Shown here: in pieces, positions 27,891-37,095 of the stretch
Layout of the letters: every line of letters starts with the position of its first letter
How positions within the stretch are numbered: position 1 is the stretch's first letter
Assembly: GCA_965116335.1 (NCBI GenBank)
Contig: OZ220677.1
Location: forward strand, 124,001-188,000
Source: G963663315 sp965116335
GTDB taxonomy: Bacteria > Pseudomonadota > Gammaproteobacteria > Arenicellales > Poriferihabitantaceae
Reading direction: 5' to 3'
DNA length: 64,000 nucleotides
Position numbers and translations under genes: made by a program
Notes under the pieces: generated by a model
What the model was told of the DNA's origin: nothing
Databases searched by the model: none
Seen by the model: only the letters and a program-made list of their open reading frames with translations

Positions 27891-29000
27891 TCATCGTTTA
27901 TGTCCGGTTTGCAGTTTGTTTTCCAGATACAGGGAGTACCTTGCCATTGCAAAGCAGGATATGAAGAAGAAAATAGCTACAAACAGATAGACCTCATTGG
28001 ACAGGCCGGTCCATTTCGTGTCAGCCAGGGAGGCGCGTCCGACTCCCAACGGATCCAGCAGGCCGATGATCAGAACCAGTGTGGTGTCCTTGTATAATCC
28101 GATAAAGGTATTGACGATTCCCGGAATGGAGATTTTCAGGGCCTGAGGCAAGACTATCAAACGCATCGCAGGCCAGTACTTCAGCCCCATTGCATCGGCG
28201 GCTTCGATCTGACCTGAGGGTAACGCCTGTAATCCTCCCCGTATGACTTCCGCCATGTAGCCCGAAGCGAACAGGGTGACCATGATCAATACCCGTAGTA
28301 AAAGGTCGAACGACGTGCCGGGCGGCAGAAAGTAACTCAACATGGTTGAGGCTACGAATAACAGGGTGATGAGTGGAACTCCCCGGATAAATTCGATAAA
28401 CCCGACGCAGAACAAGCGGATGATCGGCAGTTTTGACTGACGCCCAAGTGCCAGCGCAATACCTATCGGGAGTGAAAACGCAATGCCGGTTACGCCAACC
28501 ACCAGGGTCAGCATGAAGCCGCCGAACTTATCGGTCGGAACCGGAGTCAGTCCGTATCCGCCAATCAGCAGCCAGCCTGCGATAAAAGGAAATGCCGCCG
28601 CAAAATACAAACCGTATTTACGGTATGGGAAGTTGTCGAACAGGACAGCTGCCGCTGCCACGAATAGCAGGACAAAGGACAGGTTGACGCGCCAACGTTC
28701 CTCAATGGGATAGAAGCCGTAGGCAAACAGTCTCATTCGTTCACCGATGAACGCCCAGCAGGCGCCGTCTCCTTTGGCTCTGCATTCATCCCGGTTTTCG
28801 CCGACATAGACTGCGTCTATAAATAACCAGTCAATTGCGGCAGGTAGTATCTTGTAGAGAAACCACACTACAAGAAGGGTCATTATAATGTTCGCGGGGG
28901 AGGAGAACAGGTTTCCTCTGATCCATGCAACCGGGCCGATGATATTCGACGGCGGCGGGAGGTCCGGATGCTCGCCAGGCTGATATGTTTTCTGGGTCAT
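27891..29000 (-). CDS. aapM: General L-amino acid ABC transporter, permease AapM
   Basis: A 369-residue inner-membrane permease. The N-terminal half has several membrane segments and a periplasmic loop with WRVNLSFVLLFVAA, and the C-terminal half contains the conserved HisMQ coupling region EVIRGGLQALPSGQIEAADAM. The length and the extra N-terminal part are typical of AapM rather than the shorter HisM type. Located 20 bp after aapQ. Confidence 0.9.
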   Translation of the reverse strand: MTQKTYQPGEHPDLPPPSNIIGPVAWIRGNLFSSPANIIMTLLVVWFLYKILPAAIDWLFIDAVYVGENRDECRAKGDGACWAFIGERMRLFAYGFYPIEERWRVNLSFVLLFVAAAAVLFDNFPYRKYGLYFAAAFPFIAGWLLIGGYGLTPVPTDKFGGFMLTLVVGVTGIAFSLPIGIALALGRQSKLPIIRLFCVGFIEFIRGVPLITLLFVASTMLSYFLPPGTSFDLLLRVLIMVTLFASGYMAEVIRGGLQALPSGQIEAADAMGLKYWPAMRLIVLPQALKISIPGIVNTFIGLYKDTTLVLIIGLLDPLGVGRASLADTKWTGLSNEVYLFVAIFFFISCFAMARYSLYLENKLQTGHKR

Positions 29001-29020
29001 GGTAGGTATCCTTGAGTCCG

Positions 29021-30208
29021 TTACCGTTCAACCAGCTTGATCCGGTTGTTGTACCAGTTCATCACCGCAGAAATGATCAGCGACATGCACAGATACAGCA
29101 ACAGAACAATCGTCATGCACTCCATTTCCCGCCCGGTCTGGTTGAGGGAAATCCCGCCGATGGTAGCGACAATATCCATGTAGCCGATGGCGATTGCCAG
29201 AGAGGAGTTTTTCGTCAGGTTCAGGTATTGGCTGGTCAAAGGTGGAACAATCACCCGCAGCGCCTGGGGAATGACTACCAGACTCAAGGTACGGCTGCGA
29301 TTGATACCCAGCGCATAAGCGGCTTCGGTCTGGCCATAATTGACCGCGAGGATACCCGCGCGCACAATCTCGCCGATGAAAGCGGCGGTATAGAGCGATA
29401 GCGCAAGCCAGAGAGCGATAAACTCCGGTCGAAGAACCATCCCGCCAGCAAAATTAAAACCTTTCAACTCTGGAGTATCCCAGATGATCGGGCTGCCCAG
29501 TACGAAATACATGAGCAGAGGTAGCCCGACTATCGCGCCGAGGTTTATCCAGAATACCGGGTAATGCTTCCCGGTCTGATCCTGTACCTTTTTAGCATGT
29601 CGGATAAACCACAGACTGAAAAGAATGCCCGCAACGACCAGTCCGCCGACAATCCAGAACAAGGGTTCAAAAAGTGGTTTGGGTGTAACGAGCCCACGAT
29701 TGGTTAAAAACGCGGTATCGCTCAGGCTGATAGCATTCTTCGGAACCGGCAGGCTATAAACGATAACGCCATGAATCAGAAGGATGTGGAGCAGAACGGG
29801 TACGTTCCTTACGTACTCTATATAAACATAAGCCAGTTTGTTGGTCAGCCAGTTCTTGGAGAGGCGCAATACACCCAGGACAAAGCCCAGAATGGTGGCC
29901 AGAACCAGCCCGCACACGGCGACCAGCAGGGTGTTGAGAATACCCACCGCCATCGCGCGCAAATGGGATGACCGGGAGCTGTATTCAATAAAATGTTGAT
30001 TGATGTCGTAGTTGGAAGGCTGGGTTAGAAAACCAAAGCTGTATCCCTTGCCAAGAGCCTCCAGGTTGACTACAGCGTTTCGTATCAGATAAGCAAAGAA
30101 ACCGAAGATCAGTACAACTGCAATAACCTGGATAATGACTGAACGCGCTTCCTTGTTATTCCACAGACGGGAAAGGGCGTTTTGCCGAGGCAGTGCTATT
30201 TCATTCAT
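29021..30208 (-). CDS. aapQ: General L-amino acid ABC transporter, permease AapQ
   Basis: A 395-residue permease with a long periplasmic loop after the first helix (NYDINQHFIEYSSRSSHLRA) and the coupling helix region EIVRAGILAVNYGQTEAAYAL. The pattern SLTKNSSLAIAIGYMDIV-like near the C-terminus (LNLTKNSSLAIAIGY) is typical of AapQ. It follows aapJ after an 83-bp gap containing a terminator-like hairpin. Confidence 0.9.
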   Translation of the reverse strand: MNEIALPRQNALSRLWNNKEARSVIIQVIAVVLIFGFFAYLIRNAVVNLEALGKGYSFGFLTQPSNYDINQHFIEYSSRSSHLRAMAVGILNTLLVAVCGLVLATILGFVLGVLRLSKNWLTNKLAYVYIEYVRNVPVLLHILLIHGVIVYSLPVPKNAISLSDTAFLTNRGLVTPKPLFEPLFWIVGGLVVAGILFSLWFIRHAKKVQDQTGKHYPVFWINLGAIVGLPLLMYFVLGSPIIWDTPELKGFNFAGGMVLRPEFIALWLALSLYTAAFIGEIVRAGILAVNYGQTEAAYALGINRSRTLSLVVIPQALRVIVPPLTSQYLNLTKNSSLAIAIGYMDIVATIGGISLNQTGREMECMTIVLLLYLCMSLIISAVMNWYNNRIKLVER

Positions 30209-30225
30209 TGCAGTATGCTTTTAAT

Positions 30226-30253
30226 AAAAAAAGGGGCGCCTGGGAAGCGCCCC
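30226..30253 (-). terminator. Intercistronic terminator/attenuator between aapJ and aapQ
   Basis: A perfect stem GGGGCGC (30233-30239) / GCGCCCC (30247-30253) with a 7-nt loop, followed in the direction of transcription by a run of seven U (30232-30226). Its place just after aapJ suggests partial termination, so that binding protein is made in excess over the membrane parts. Confidence 0.8.
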
Positions 30254-30291
30254 TTTCTGGTTGTCATAGTCCGATGGACTCCGCGGTTCGA

Positions 30292-31311
30292 TTAACGAAT
30301 GGGAGCCGCATACAGGATGCCACCATCTTTCCAGGAAGCGTTCAGACCGCGTTCCAGAGCAAGAGGAGTGTCCGGGCCGATATTCTTGTTGAATAGTTCA
30401 GCGTAGTTACCACCGGCCTGAATTGCGCGAAGTGCCCATTGTGCATCCAGTCCCAGCATTTCGCCCATATTGCCTTCAGTGCCGAGCAGTCGGTTAATGC
30501 TTGGATTGTCGCCCGCTTCCATTGCCATTTCAGCAGCATTGTCCTGGGTGATGCCCAATTCTTCGGCAATGATGATTGCGTTGACCACCCATTTACCAAT
30601 ATCAGCCCACTCATCATCGCCATGGCGAACGGCTCCGCCCAGTGGCTCCTTGGAGATGATTTCAGGAAGAATCGTGTGTGCTGACGGGTCTTCCAGAGCG
30701 GCACGGGTGGAAGCCAGACCGGATGCGTCCGTTGTATACAGGTCGCAACGATTGGCGGAATAGTTGGCGATACCCTCTTCGTTGGTTTCGATAGCTACCG
30801 GCTCATAGTTCATACCATTGATACGGAAATAGTCGGCCAGGTTCAACTCTGTGGTGGTGCCGGTCTGGATACAAACCGAAGCGCCATCCAGTTGTGTTGC
30901 CGATGTTACTCCCATATCATTCCTGATCAGGAAGCCTTGTCCGTCATAATAGTTGACTGGCAGGAAGGTCAGCTTGAGGTCAACGTCACGGCTCAGGGTT
31001 TCGGTCGTATTACGGAACAGAATGTCGCCATCGCCTGAGTTCAACAGGGTAAAACGGGTTTTTCCGGTTGAAGGAACGAATTTGACTTTCTCGCCATCTC
31101 CCAGAACAGCGGCGGCTACTGCACGGCAAAAGCCGACATCAAAGCCGTCCCAACGACCGTTTGCGTCCGGTGCTGCAAAACCTGCAAGACCGGTCGTGAC
31201 GATACAGTTCAACTCGCCTCTGGCCTGCACATCTTCCAGCGTACCCGCCTGGGCAGTCATTGTAATCAGTGATGACGCAGCGATTAGTGCTGCGGATTTG
31301 GTAAATTTCAT
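30292..31311 (-). CDS. aapJ: General L-amino acid-binding periplasmic protein AapJ
   Basis: A 339-residue solute-binding protein. Residues 1-22 form a signal peptide (SAALIAASSLITMTAQA, cleavage before GTLEDV). It contains the SBP family 3 pattern: GRWDGFDVGFCRAVAAAVLGD, KTRFTLLNSGDGDILFRNTTET and GASVCIQTGTTTELNLADYF. A strong AGGAGA ribosome binding site precedes the ATG. First gene of aapJQMP; it captures amino acids in the periplasm. Confidence 0.93.
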   Translation of the reverse strand: MKFTKSAALIAASSLITMTAQAGTLEDVQARGELNCIVTTGLAGFAAPDANGRWDGFDVGFCRAVAAAVLGDGEKVKFVPSTGKTRFTLLNSGDGDILFRNTTETLSRDVDLKLTFLPVNYYDGQGFLIRNDMGVTSATQLDGASVCIQTGTTTELNLADYFRINGMNYEPVAIETNEEGIANYSANRCDLYTTDASGLASTRAALEDPSAHTILPEIISKEPLGGAVRHGDDEWADIGKWVVNAIIIAEELGITQDNAAEMAMEAGDNPSINRLLGTEGNMGEMLGLDAQWALRAIQAGGNYAELFNKNIGPDTPLALERGLNASWKDGGILYAAPIR

Positions 31312-31339
31312 AACGTTACGTTCTCCTAAAAGTTACAGT

Positions 31340-31445
31340 TGATAATTCAATCTAGCTTGTATTCAGTCGTGCGGCTATTATAGCCAAACTCAATCGGATT
31401 ATACATAATTTCAATCAGACATACATTCCAATTATACAGGAGTTT
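31340..31445 (-). promoter_or_regulatory. Probable promoter region of aapJ
   Basis: On the minus strand three TATAAT-like boxes occur between the lipA stop and aapJ. One overlaps the perfect palindrome GGCTAT T ATAGCC (31373-31385), which could be an operator. No convincing -35 box was placed, so the exact start is open. Confidence 0.35.
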
Positions 31446-31448
31446 TAA

Positions 31449-32441
31449 TTATAAATGATTTCTTGCCTGCAAATCTGCGTGGTACGATGATCTGACCATG
31501 GCACCGGAGGCGACGTTGGAGAAGCCGATTGCTTCTGCAACCTCCCGCAGAGAGTCGAATTCGTCAGGATGCCAGTACCGGCGCACCGGAAGATGATGGA
31601 TGCCCGGTTGCAGATATTGCCCGAGAGTCAGCATGTCAACCTGATGATTTACCAGATCTTCCATGACCTCAATGACCTCTGCCCTGGATTCGCCCAACCC
31701 CAGCATCAGGCCGGATTTGGTCGGTAACTCCGGGTGGCGATGCTTGACTCGTTGCAGGAGATCAAGAGAATATTGATAATCGGAGCCTGGGCGGACTTCC
31801 CGGTAGAGCCGGGGGACAGTTTCCAGGTTATGATTGAAAACATCGCTCGGCGCGCGCGCCAGAATATCGACCGCTTTCTCCATTCTGCCTCTGAAATCCG
31901 GAGTCAGGATTTCGATTCGGGTTTGCGGGCTGTGTGTTCGCACGGCCTGGATACAGTCCACAAAATGGCTGGCGCCCCCATCGCGCAGATCATCACGATC
32001 CACCGAGGTGATCACGACATATTGCAGTTTCATCGCGGCAACGGTTTGTGCGAGATTTTCCGGTTCTGCCGCATCCAACGGGTTCGGACGGCCATGCCCG
32101 ACATCACAAAACGGACATCGGCGGGTACAGATGTCTCCCATGATCATGAAGGTGGCCGTGCCGTTGCCAAAACATTCTCCGAGATTGGGGCAGGCCGCTT
32201 CCTCGCAAACGGTATGCAATCCTTTCGATCTCAGTATTTTCTTTAATGCGACGACTTCCGGGGTGCCGGTGAAGCTGGCTCGAATCCATCGCGGCTTACG
32301 CAACAGTTTCTCTCTGGGAACCGGCTCGAACCGAATCGGGATACGCGCCATTTTATCCGCGCCCCGCAACTTTTCGCCCTGTATGATTTTTTTCGGCGGA
32401 TTGTGACTCCCCCGCAAGGGGAGAGTGATGGGATCATTCAT
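31449..32441 (-). CDS. lipA: Lipoyl synthase
   Basis: A 330-residue radical-SAM enzyme that inserts two sulfurs into octanoyl groups on lipoyl domains such as GcvH. Auxiliary cluster cysteines are Cys79, Cys84 and Cys90 (CEEAACPNLGEC); the radical-SAM CxxxCxxC is Cys105, Cys109 and Cys112 (CTRRCPFCDV). ATG 32441 is preferred; an in-frame GTG lies two codons earlier. It overlaps the original end of gcvP, so it is the last gene of the gcv transcript, fitting its role in lipoylating GcvH. Confidence 0.95.
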   Translation of the reverse strand: MNDPITLPLRGSHNPPKKIIQGEKLRGADKMARIPIRFEPVPREKLLRKPRWIRASFTGTPEVVALKKILRSKGLHTVCEEAACPNLGECFGNGTATFMIMGDICTRRCPFCDVGHGRPNPLDAAEPENLAQTVAAMKLQYVVITSVDRDDLRDGGASHFVDCIQAVRTHSPQTRIEILTPDFRGRMEKAVDILARAPSDVFNHNLETVPRLYREVRPGSDYQYSLDLLQRVKHRHPELPTKSGLMLGLGESRAEVIEVMEDLVNHQVDMLTLGQYLQPGIHHLPVRRYWHPDEFDSLREVAEAIGFSNVASGAMVRSSYHADLQARNHL

Positions 32442-32447
32442 AATCAC

Positions 32448-35291
32448 TCACAGCCGGGCAGGAGCAAACCAGATTTTTATCGCCATAAACCTGATCCACC
32501 CGTCCTGTCGGCGGCCAGAATTTGTTGTCGCGCGTTTCCGGGGTGGGGAAGAATGCGTGTTGTCGTGAATAGGGGAGCTCCATTCATCGTTGATCAGCAG
32601 ATGCCAGGCGTGAGGCGCATTGGTCAACAGGTTATTTCCCCGCAGCGCCGGATCGTTTTCTATTTCCCTGATTTCCTCTCGAATCTGGATCAAGGCATTG
32701 CAAAACCGATCAATTTCTTCCAGGGATTCACTCTCTGTGGGTTCGATCATGAAGGAGTCGGGTACTGGCCAGGACATGGTGGGGGCGTGGAATCCATAAT
32801 CAATCAGACGCTTGGCGACATCTTCGACTGTAATGCCACTGCGTGCCTTGATCGGCGCCAGATCAATCACGCATTCGTGAGCTACCCGGCCATTCGCCCC
32901 TTTATAGACAACCGGGAAACAGGGATCCAGACGATGGGCGATATAGTTAGCGTTCAGGATGGCTACCTGGGTGGAGCGTTTCAGTCCCTGTTTGCCGAGC
33001 AATCTCATATAGGCCCATGAGATCGGCAATATCAATGGTGACCCCCAGGGAGCCGCCGAGACGGTTCCCATCGAACTGGAGCCGCCGCGATTGCAACTGA
33101 CTACCGGATGGTCGGGCAGAAAGGGCAACAGATGTTTTTTGACTCCGATTGGGCCCATGCCGGGGCCGCCGCCGCCATGCGGTATGGCGAAAGTCTTGTG
33201 CAGATTCAGGTGCATCACATCCGCGCCGATTTCAGCGGGGCGACAAATACCGACCATCGCATTCATGTTGGCGCCATCCATGTATACCTGTCCGCCATTG
33301 GAGTGGACGATCTTGCAGATTTCGCGGATGGACTCCTCGAACACGCCATGGGTAGAAGGGTAGGTCACCATAGTGGCGGCCAGAACCTGACTGTGTTGTT
33401 CCGCCTTGTCCCGGAAGTCGTCAAGGTCGATATTACCCTGACTGTCGCATTTGACCACGACCACTTTCATCCCCGCCATGACGGCGCTGGCCGGATTGGT
33501 ACCATGAGCCGAAGAAGGAATCAGGCAGGTCATTCTCTGGGTATTGCCGTGTGATCGATGCCAGGCTCGAATACACAACAGCCCGGCGTATTCTCCCTGG
33601 GAGCCGGCGTTGGGCTGAAAGGAAAAGCCGTCGAATCCGGTGAGTTGGCACAGCATCGAATCCAGACGGTTGATAATTCGGTGGTAGCCTTTGGTGTGCT
33701 TGGTCGGAGCGAAGGGATGGATATGCGCGAAAAGCGGATTCGATATGGGTTCCATCTCGCTGGCGGCGTTGAGTTTCATCGTACACGACCCCAGCGGGAT
33801 CATGGCGCGCGCCAGAGTAATATCCTTGCTGGCCGTCTTGCGGAGGTAACGCATGAATTCTGTTTCCGAGCGGTAGCGATGAAATATCGGGTGCGTCAGG
33901 AAATCACTGGTTCGCTGTAGTGACTGCGGGATAGATGGCTCCAGATCAATGTTGAACAGGTCGCCCTTGACCCGTCCCGGAGTTACGCCTTCAAAGACTT
34001 CCAGCAAGCCAGACACTTTTTCCCGTGAAAGGGTCTCGTCCAGGCTGATGCCGATGTGGTTATCGTCAATCAAGCGAAGGTTGTAGCGTGCTTGTTCAGC
34101 CTTGTCCAGAATCATTCGGGCCTGGTTGCGGGTTCGCACCACAATGGTATCGAAGAAATGACGATGGCTTATTTCAAAGCCCAGGCCGGTAAGCCCCTGC
34201 GCCAGCGCTCGCGCCAGCCGGTTGATGTTTTTGGCTATACGGGTCAGACCCTCGGGGCCATGATACATGGCATAGACCGTGGCCATGACGGCCAACAGAA
34301 CCTGTGAGGTGCAGATATTGCTGGTCGCCTTGTCGCGCCGGATATGCTGTTCCCGGGTTTGCAGTGCCATGCGGTAAGCCAGATTGCCATTTGCATCAAT
34401 GGTGGCACCGATCAGACGCCCCGGCAACAGGCGTTTATATTTCTCACGGGTAGCCATGTAAGCGGCATGCGGGCCGCCGAATCCCATCGGCACTCCGAAA
34501 CGCTGGGTACTGCCTATGACGATGTCTGCCCCCATTTCCCCCGGAGGTTTCAATAAGGTCAAAGCCAGTGGGTCAGCCGCCATCACGACCACCGCGTTTT
34601 GTGATTTCAATTGATCAATCGCGGTTGTGTAGTCCCGTATCTGGCCGGACGCGGCGGGATACTGGAGCAGTCCTGCGAAAAAACCACCCGACTCTATATC
34701 AGTCTGATAATCCCCCACCACGACCTCTACCCCTAATGGTTCGGCGCGGGTCTGTATGACTGCAATGGTCTGGGGGAGACACTCCTGATCAACAAAAAAC
34801 CGATTGGTTTTATTCTTTGATAGCCGAAGCCCCATCATCATGGCCTCGGCGGCGGCAGTGGCCTCATCCAGCAAAGAGGCGTTGGCCAGTTCCATTGCAG
34901 TGAGATCCATGATCATCTGTTGGAAAGTAATCAGGATTTCGAGGCGGGCCTGACTGATTTCGGGCTGATAAGGCGTGTATGCGGTGTACCAGTCCGGGTT
35001 TTCCATGACGTTGCGACGGATTACGGGCGGAGTGACCGTCCCGTAATAACCCAGCCCGATCATCGAAACAGCTAACGTATTGCCGGACGCGATTTGCCGA
35101 CTCAATTTGTTCAGCCGGTTTTCACTTAAGGGAAGGGGCAGATCAAGTTCGCTTTGACTGCGAATGGACGCAGGGATGGTCTGTTCGATCAGTTCATCCA
35201 GGGATTCCAGCCCAAGCGTTTCCAGCATCCGGGCAATATCATCAGGATGGGGGCCGATATGGCGAGTGGTGAAATCATCTGCTTTGGACAT
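32448..35291 (-). CDS. gcvP: Glycine dehydrogenase (P protein), C-terminal frameshift
   Basis: The decarboxylating PLP subunit of glycine cleavage, the fused single-chain form. ATG 35291 (MSKADDFTTRHIGPHPDD, with GGAAG upstream) is chosen over a start at 35351 that lies inside gcvH. The PLP lysine is in LNLHKTFAIPHGGGGPGMG. Up to about 32580 the protein is normal. After TGG (minus strand) one G seems to be missing: the current frame ends in an unrelated 44-residue tail, while the next frame encodes the expected ending ELPYSRQHAFFPTPE..., KFWPPTGRVDQVYGDKN and CSCP, with stop at 32434 overlapping lipA. Either a recent mutation or a sequencing error; the loss may impair folding. Confidence 0.9.
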   Translation of the reverse strand: MSKADDFTTRHIGPHPDDIARMLETLGLESLDELIEQTIPASIRSQSELDLPLPLSENRLNKLSRQIASGNTLAVSMIGLGYYGTVTPPVIRRNVMENPDWYTAYTPYQPEISQARLEILITFQQMIMDLTAMELANASLLDEATAAAEAMMMGLRLSKNKTNRFFVDQECLPQTIAVIQTRAEPLGVEVVVGDYQTDIESGGFFAGLLQYPAASGQIRDYTTAIDQLKSQNAVVVMAADPLALTLLKPPGEMGADIVIGSTQRFGVPMGFGGPHAAYMATREKYKRLLPGRLIGATIDANGNLAYRMALQTREQHIRRDKATSNICTSQVLLAVMATVYAMYHGPEGLTRIAKNINRLARALAQGLTGLGFEISHRHFFDTIVVRTRNQARMILDKAEQARYNLRLIDDNHIGISLDETLSREKVSGLLEVFEGVTPGRVKGDLFNIDLEPSIPQSLQRTSDFLTHPIFHRYRSETEFMRYLRKTASKDITLARAMIPLGSCTMKLNAASEMEPISNPLFAHIHPFAPTKHTKGYHRIINRLDSMLCQLTGFDGFSFQPNAGSQGEYAGLLCIRAWHRSHGNTQRMTCLIPSSAHGTNPASAVMAGMKVVVVKCDSQGNIDLDDFRDKAEQHSQVLAATMVTYPSTHGVFEESIREICKIVHSNGGQVYMDGANMNAMVGICRPAEIGADVMHLNLHKTFAIPHGGGGPGMGPIGVKKHLLPFLPDHPVVSCNRGGSSSMGTVSAAPWGSPLILPISWAYMRLLGKQGLKRSTQVAILNANYIAHRLDPCFPVVYKGANGRVAHECVIDLAPIKARSGITVEDVAKRLIDYGFHAPTMSWPVPDSFMIEPTESESLEEIDRFCNALIQIREEIREIENDPALRGNNLLTNAPHAWHLLINDEWSSPIHDNTHSSPPRKRATTNSGRRQDGWIRFMAIKIWFAPARL

Positions 35292-35331
35292 GGTAGCTTC
35301 CGGAGTTGTTTTTGAGGTCTGGTTCGCGGTC

Positions 35332-35706
35332 TTACTCAAGTGATTGAACAAAAGATTGATAAGCGCCGAGGTCCATCAATCCATCCAGCTCGGACGGGTC
35401 GCCCGGTCTCATTTTGTATATCCAGCCAGTCCCGTCCGGGTCATCGTTAATGGTTTCCGGAGTATCCGCCAGCGTCTCATTGACCTCGGTGACGACACCG
35501 CTTACCGGCGATTTGAGTTCTGCCGCAGCCTTGACCGACTCGATGACGGCGGCCTCTTCTCCCTGTTCCAGCTCGCGCTCCAGATCCGGGAGTTCTATGT
35601 ACACGACATCTCCCAGCTGCTGTTGGGCAAAATCGGTGATTCCGACTACGACCAGGTCATCATCCTGGCGCACCCATTCGTGGTCCTCGGTAAATTTAGT
35701 TGTCAT
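35332..35706 (-). CDS. gcvH: Glycine cleavage system H protein
   Basis: A 124-residue lipoyl carrier of the glycine cleavage system. The lipoylation site is the Lys in AVIESVKAAAELKSPVSG, and the ending (GDPSELDGLMDLGAYQSFV) is typical. It sits between gcvT and gcvP in the same direction. GcvH shuttles the aminomethyl arm between P and T proteins. Confidence 0.95.
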   Translation of the reverse strand: MTTKFTEDHEWVRQDDDLVVVGITDFAQQQLGDVVYIELPDLERELEQGEEAAVIESVKAAAELKSPVSGVVTEVNETLADTPETINDDPDGTGWIYKMRPGDPSELDGLMDLGAYQSFVQSLE

Positions 35707-35786
35707 TTCAAGCCTCTTCTTTGCCAGTTAATATATTTTTCCATAGTGAATATAAAGTAATCCAGACTATCAAATAATAATCCGGG

Positions 35787-36956
35787 CTATCGTTTCCGGT
35801 AGTAGTTCCGTTTGACAAAAGGTAAGCGGGTTACCCGTACAGGCAAGCGCTTGTCCCGGACTACTGCATACAGTCCGGGTCGTTCGGAGCCGTGTTCCGT
35901 GTCAATGTCGTCAATGTCCGCCGGGTTTGCATGTTCCAGCTCAACATAAGCCATGCAAACCGGCTTCCCCATACTCGGGCTGAATCCGCCGCTGGTTACC
36001 GTCCCGACCGTGTTGCCGTTGTTATCTTCGATCACTGCGCCTTGCCTGACCGGCATTCTGCCAACCGGCTGCAATCCAACCAGCAGCCGGGAAACCTGCC
36101 GGGGAATCTGCGGCAAAATGACATGATCTCCCGGAAATCCTCCGGCGCGTTCCCCGTGCAACCTTCTGGCTTTCGGGATTGCCCATGACAGACCCGCTTC
36201 TACCGGCGTGGTTTGCCGGGTAATTTCATGACCATACAGTGGCAGACCCGCTTCCATCCGCAATGAATCCCGGGCACCGAGTCCGGCCCACGCCACATCC
36301 GGACTGGACAAGAACAACTCAGCGACCGCGATCGCATGCTCATGGGGTACACTGACCTCGAATCCGTCTTCGCCGGTATAACCGGAGCGGGAAAACAGGC
36401 ATGAAACGCCATCCAGGATTATTTCGCTGACTGCCATGAATTCCATATCAGACAAATCATGTCCCAACTGGTTCATTATGTCTGAAGATTTCGGTCCCTG
36501 CAACGCCAGTAAACTCCGGTCGTCAATGGATTCTACATTGAGTGACTTGCCAAGTTTATATCGCAAATAGCTGAAATCATTAGTCTTGCACGAAGCATTT
36601 ACCACCAGAATAAATTCTGTCTGTGCAATACGGGCAACCATCAAATCGTCGATAACCCCACCATCTTCGTTTAACAGCAGTCCATATTTCTGTTTGCCAA
36701 CAGCAAGAGAAACAAGATCTGCCGGTATCAGCGATTCGAGCCGGGTTGCGGCATCCGCTCCGGAAACGCGGACCTGCCCCATGTGGGAGACATCGAAAAG
36801 GCTGGCTTGCTGACGGGTATGAAGGTGCTCCCGGATGATCCCCGGCGGGTATCTGACCGGCATATCATATCCAGCGAAAGGCGCCATTTCTGCGCCCGCT
36901 TCAAGATGCAACTGGTGTAGCCGGGTTTTTTTTAACAGGGTGGGCTCACTCATCAA
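35787..36956 (-). CDS. gcvT: Glycine cleavage system T protein (aminomethyltransferase)
   Basis: A 389-residue THF-dependent aminomethyltransferase. Family landmarks: FAGYDMPVRYPPGI, SLFDVSHMGQVRVSGADA (47-64), RSGYTGEDGFEVSVP and AGLGARDSLRMEAGLPLYGHE. It produces methylene-THF from the GcvH-bound group. First gene of gcvT-H-P-lipA. The 139 bp upstream, to the end of dmdA, were read for a glycine riboswitch and none is evident. Confidence 0.94.
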   Translation of the reverse strand: MMSEPTLLKKTRLHQLHLEAGAEMAPFAGYDMPVRYPPGIIREHLHTRQQASLFDVSHMGQVRVSGADAATRLESLIPADLVSLAVGKQKYGLLLNEDGGVIDDLMVARIAQTEFILVVNASCKTNDFSYLRYKLGKSLNVESIDDRSLLALQGPKSSDIMNQLGHDLSDMEFMAVSEIILDGVSCLFSRSGYTGEDGFEVSVPHEHAIAVAELFLSSPDVAWAGLGARDSLRMEAGLPLYGHEITRQTTPVEAGLSWAIPKARRLHGERAGGFPGDHVILPQIPRQVSRLLVGLQPVGRMPVRQGAVIEDNNGNTVGTVTSGGFSPSMGKPVCMAYVELEHANPADIDDIDTEHGSERPGLYAVVRDKRLPVRVTRLPFVKRNYYRKR

Positions 36957-37095
36957 TTCACCGCTTCATCCAGGGCTTACCCATAAATAAATCTTACCGT
37001 AATCTTAAAGGCGGAACATAACATAAAAGCGGATAGAGTTGTGCATTGAAAAATGCGCGGGCAAATGTTCCGGCGGGAGATGCTGTTTTCAGGCA

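Noticed and set aside
32570..32590. Programmed ribosomal frameshift in gcvP
   Set aside because: No slippery heptamer or downstream pseudoknot is visible, and no gcvP is known to use frameshifting; mutation or sequencing error is simpler.
36957..37095. Possible glycine riboswitch before gcvT
   Set aside because: I read the minus strand for the tandem aptamer core and found neither the conserved bulges nor the paired halves; the gap is also too short for a tandem glycine riboswitch plus expression platform.
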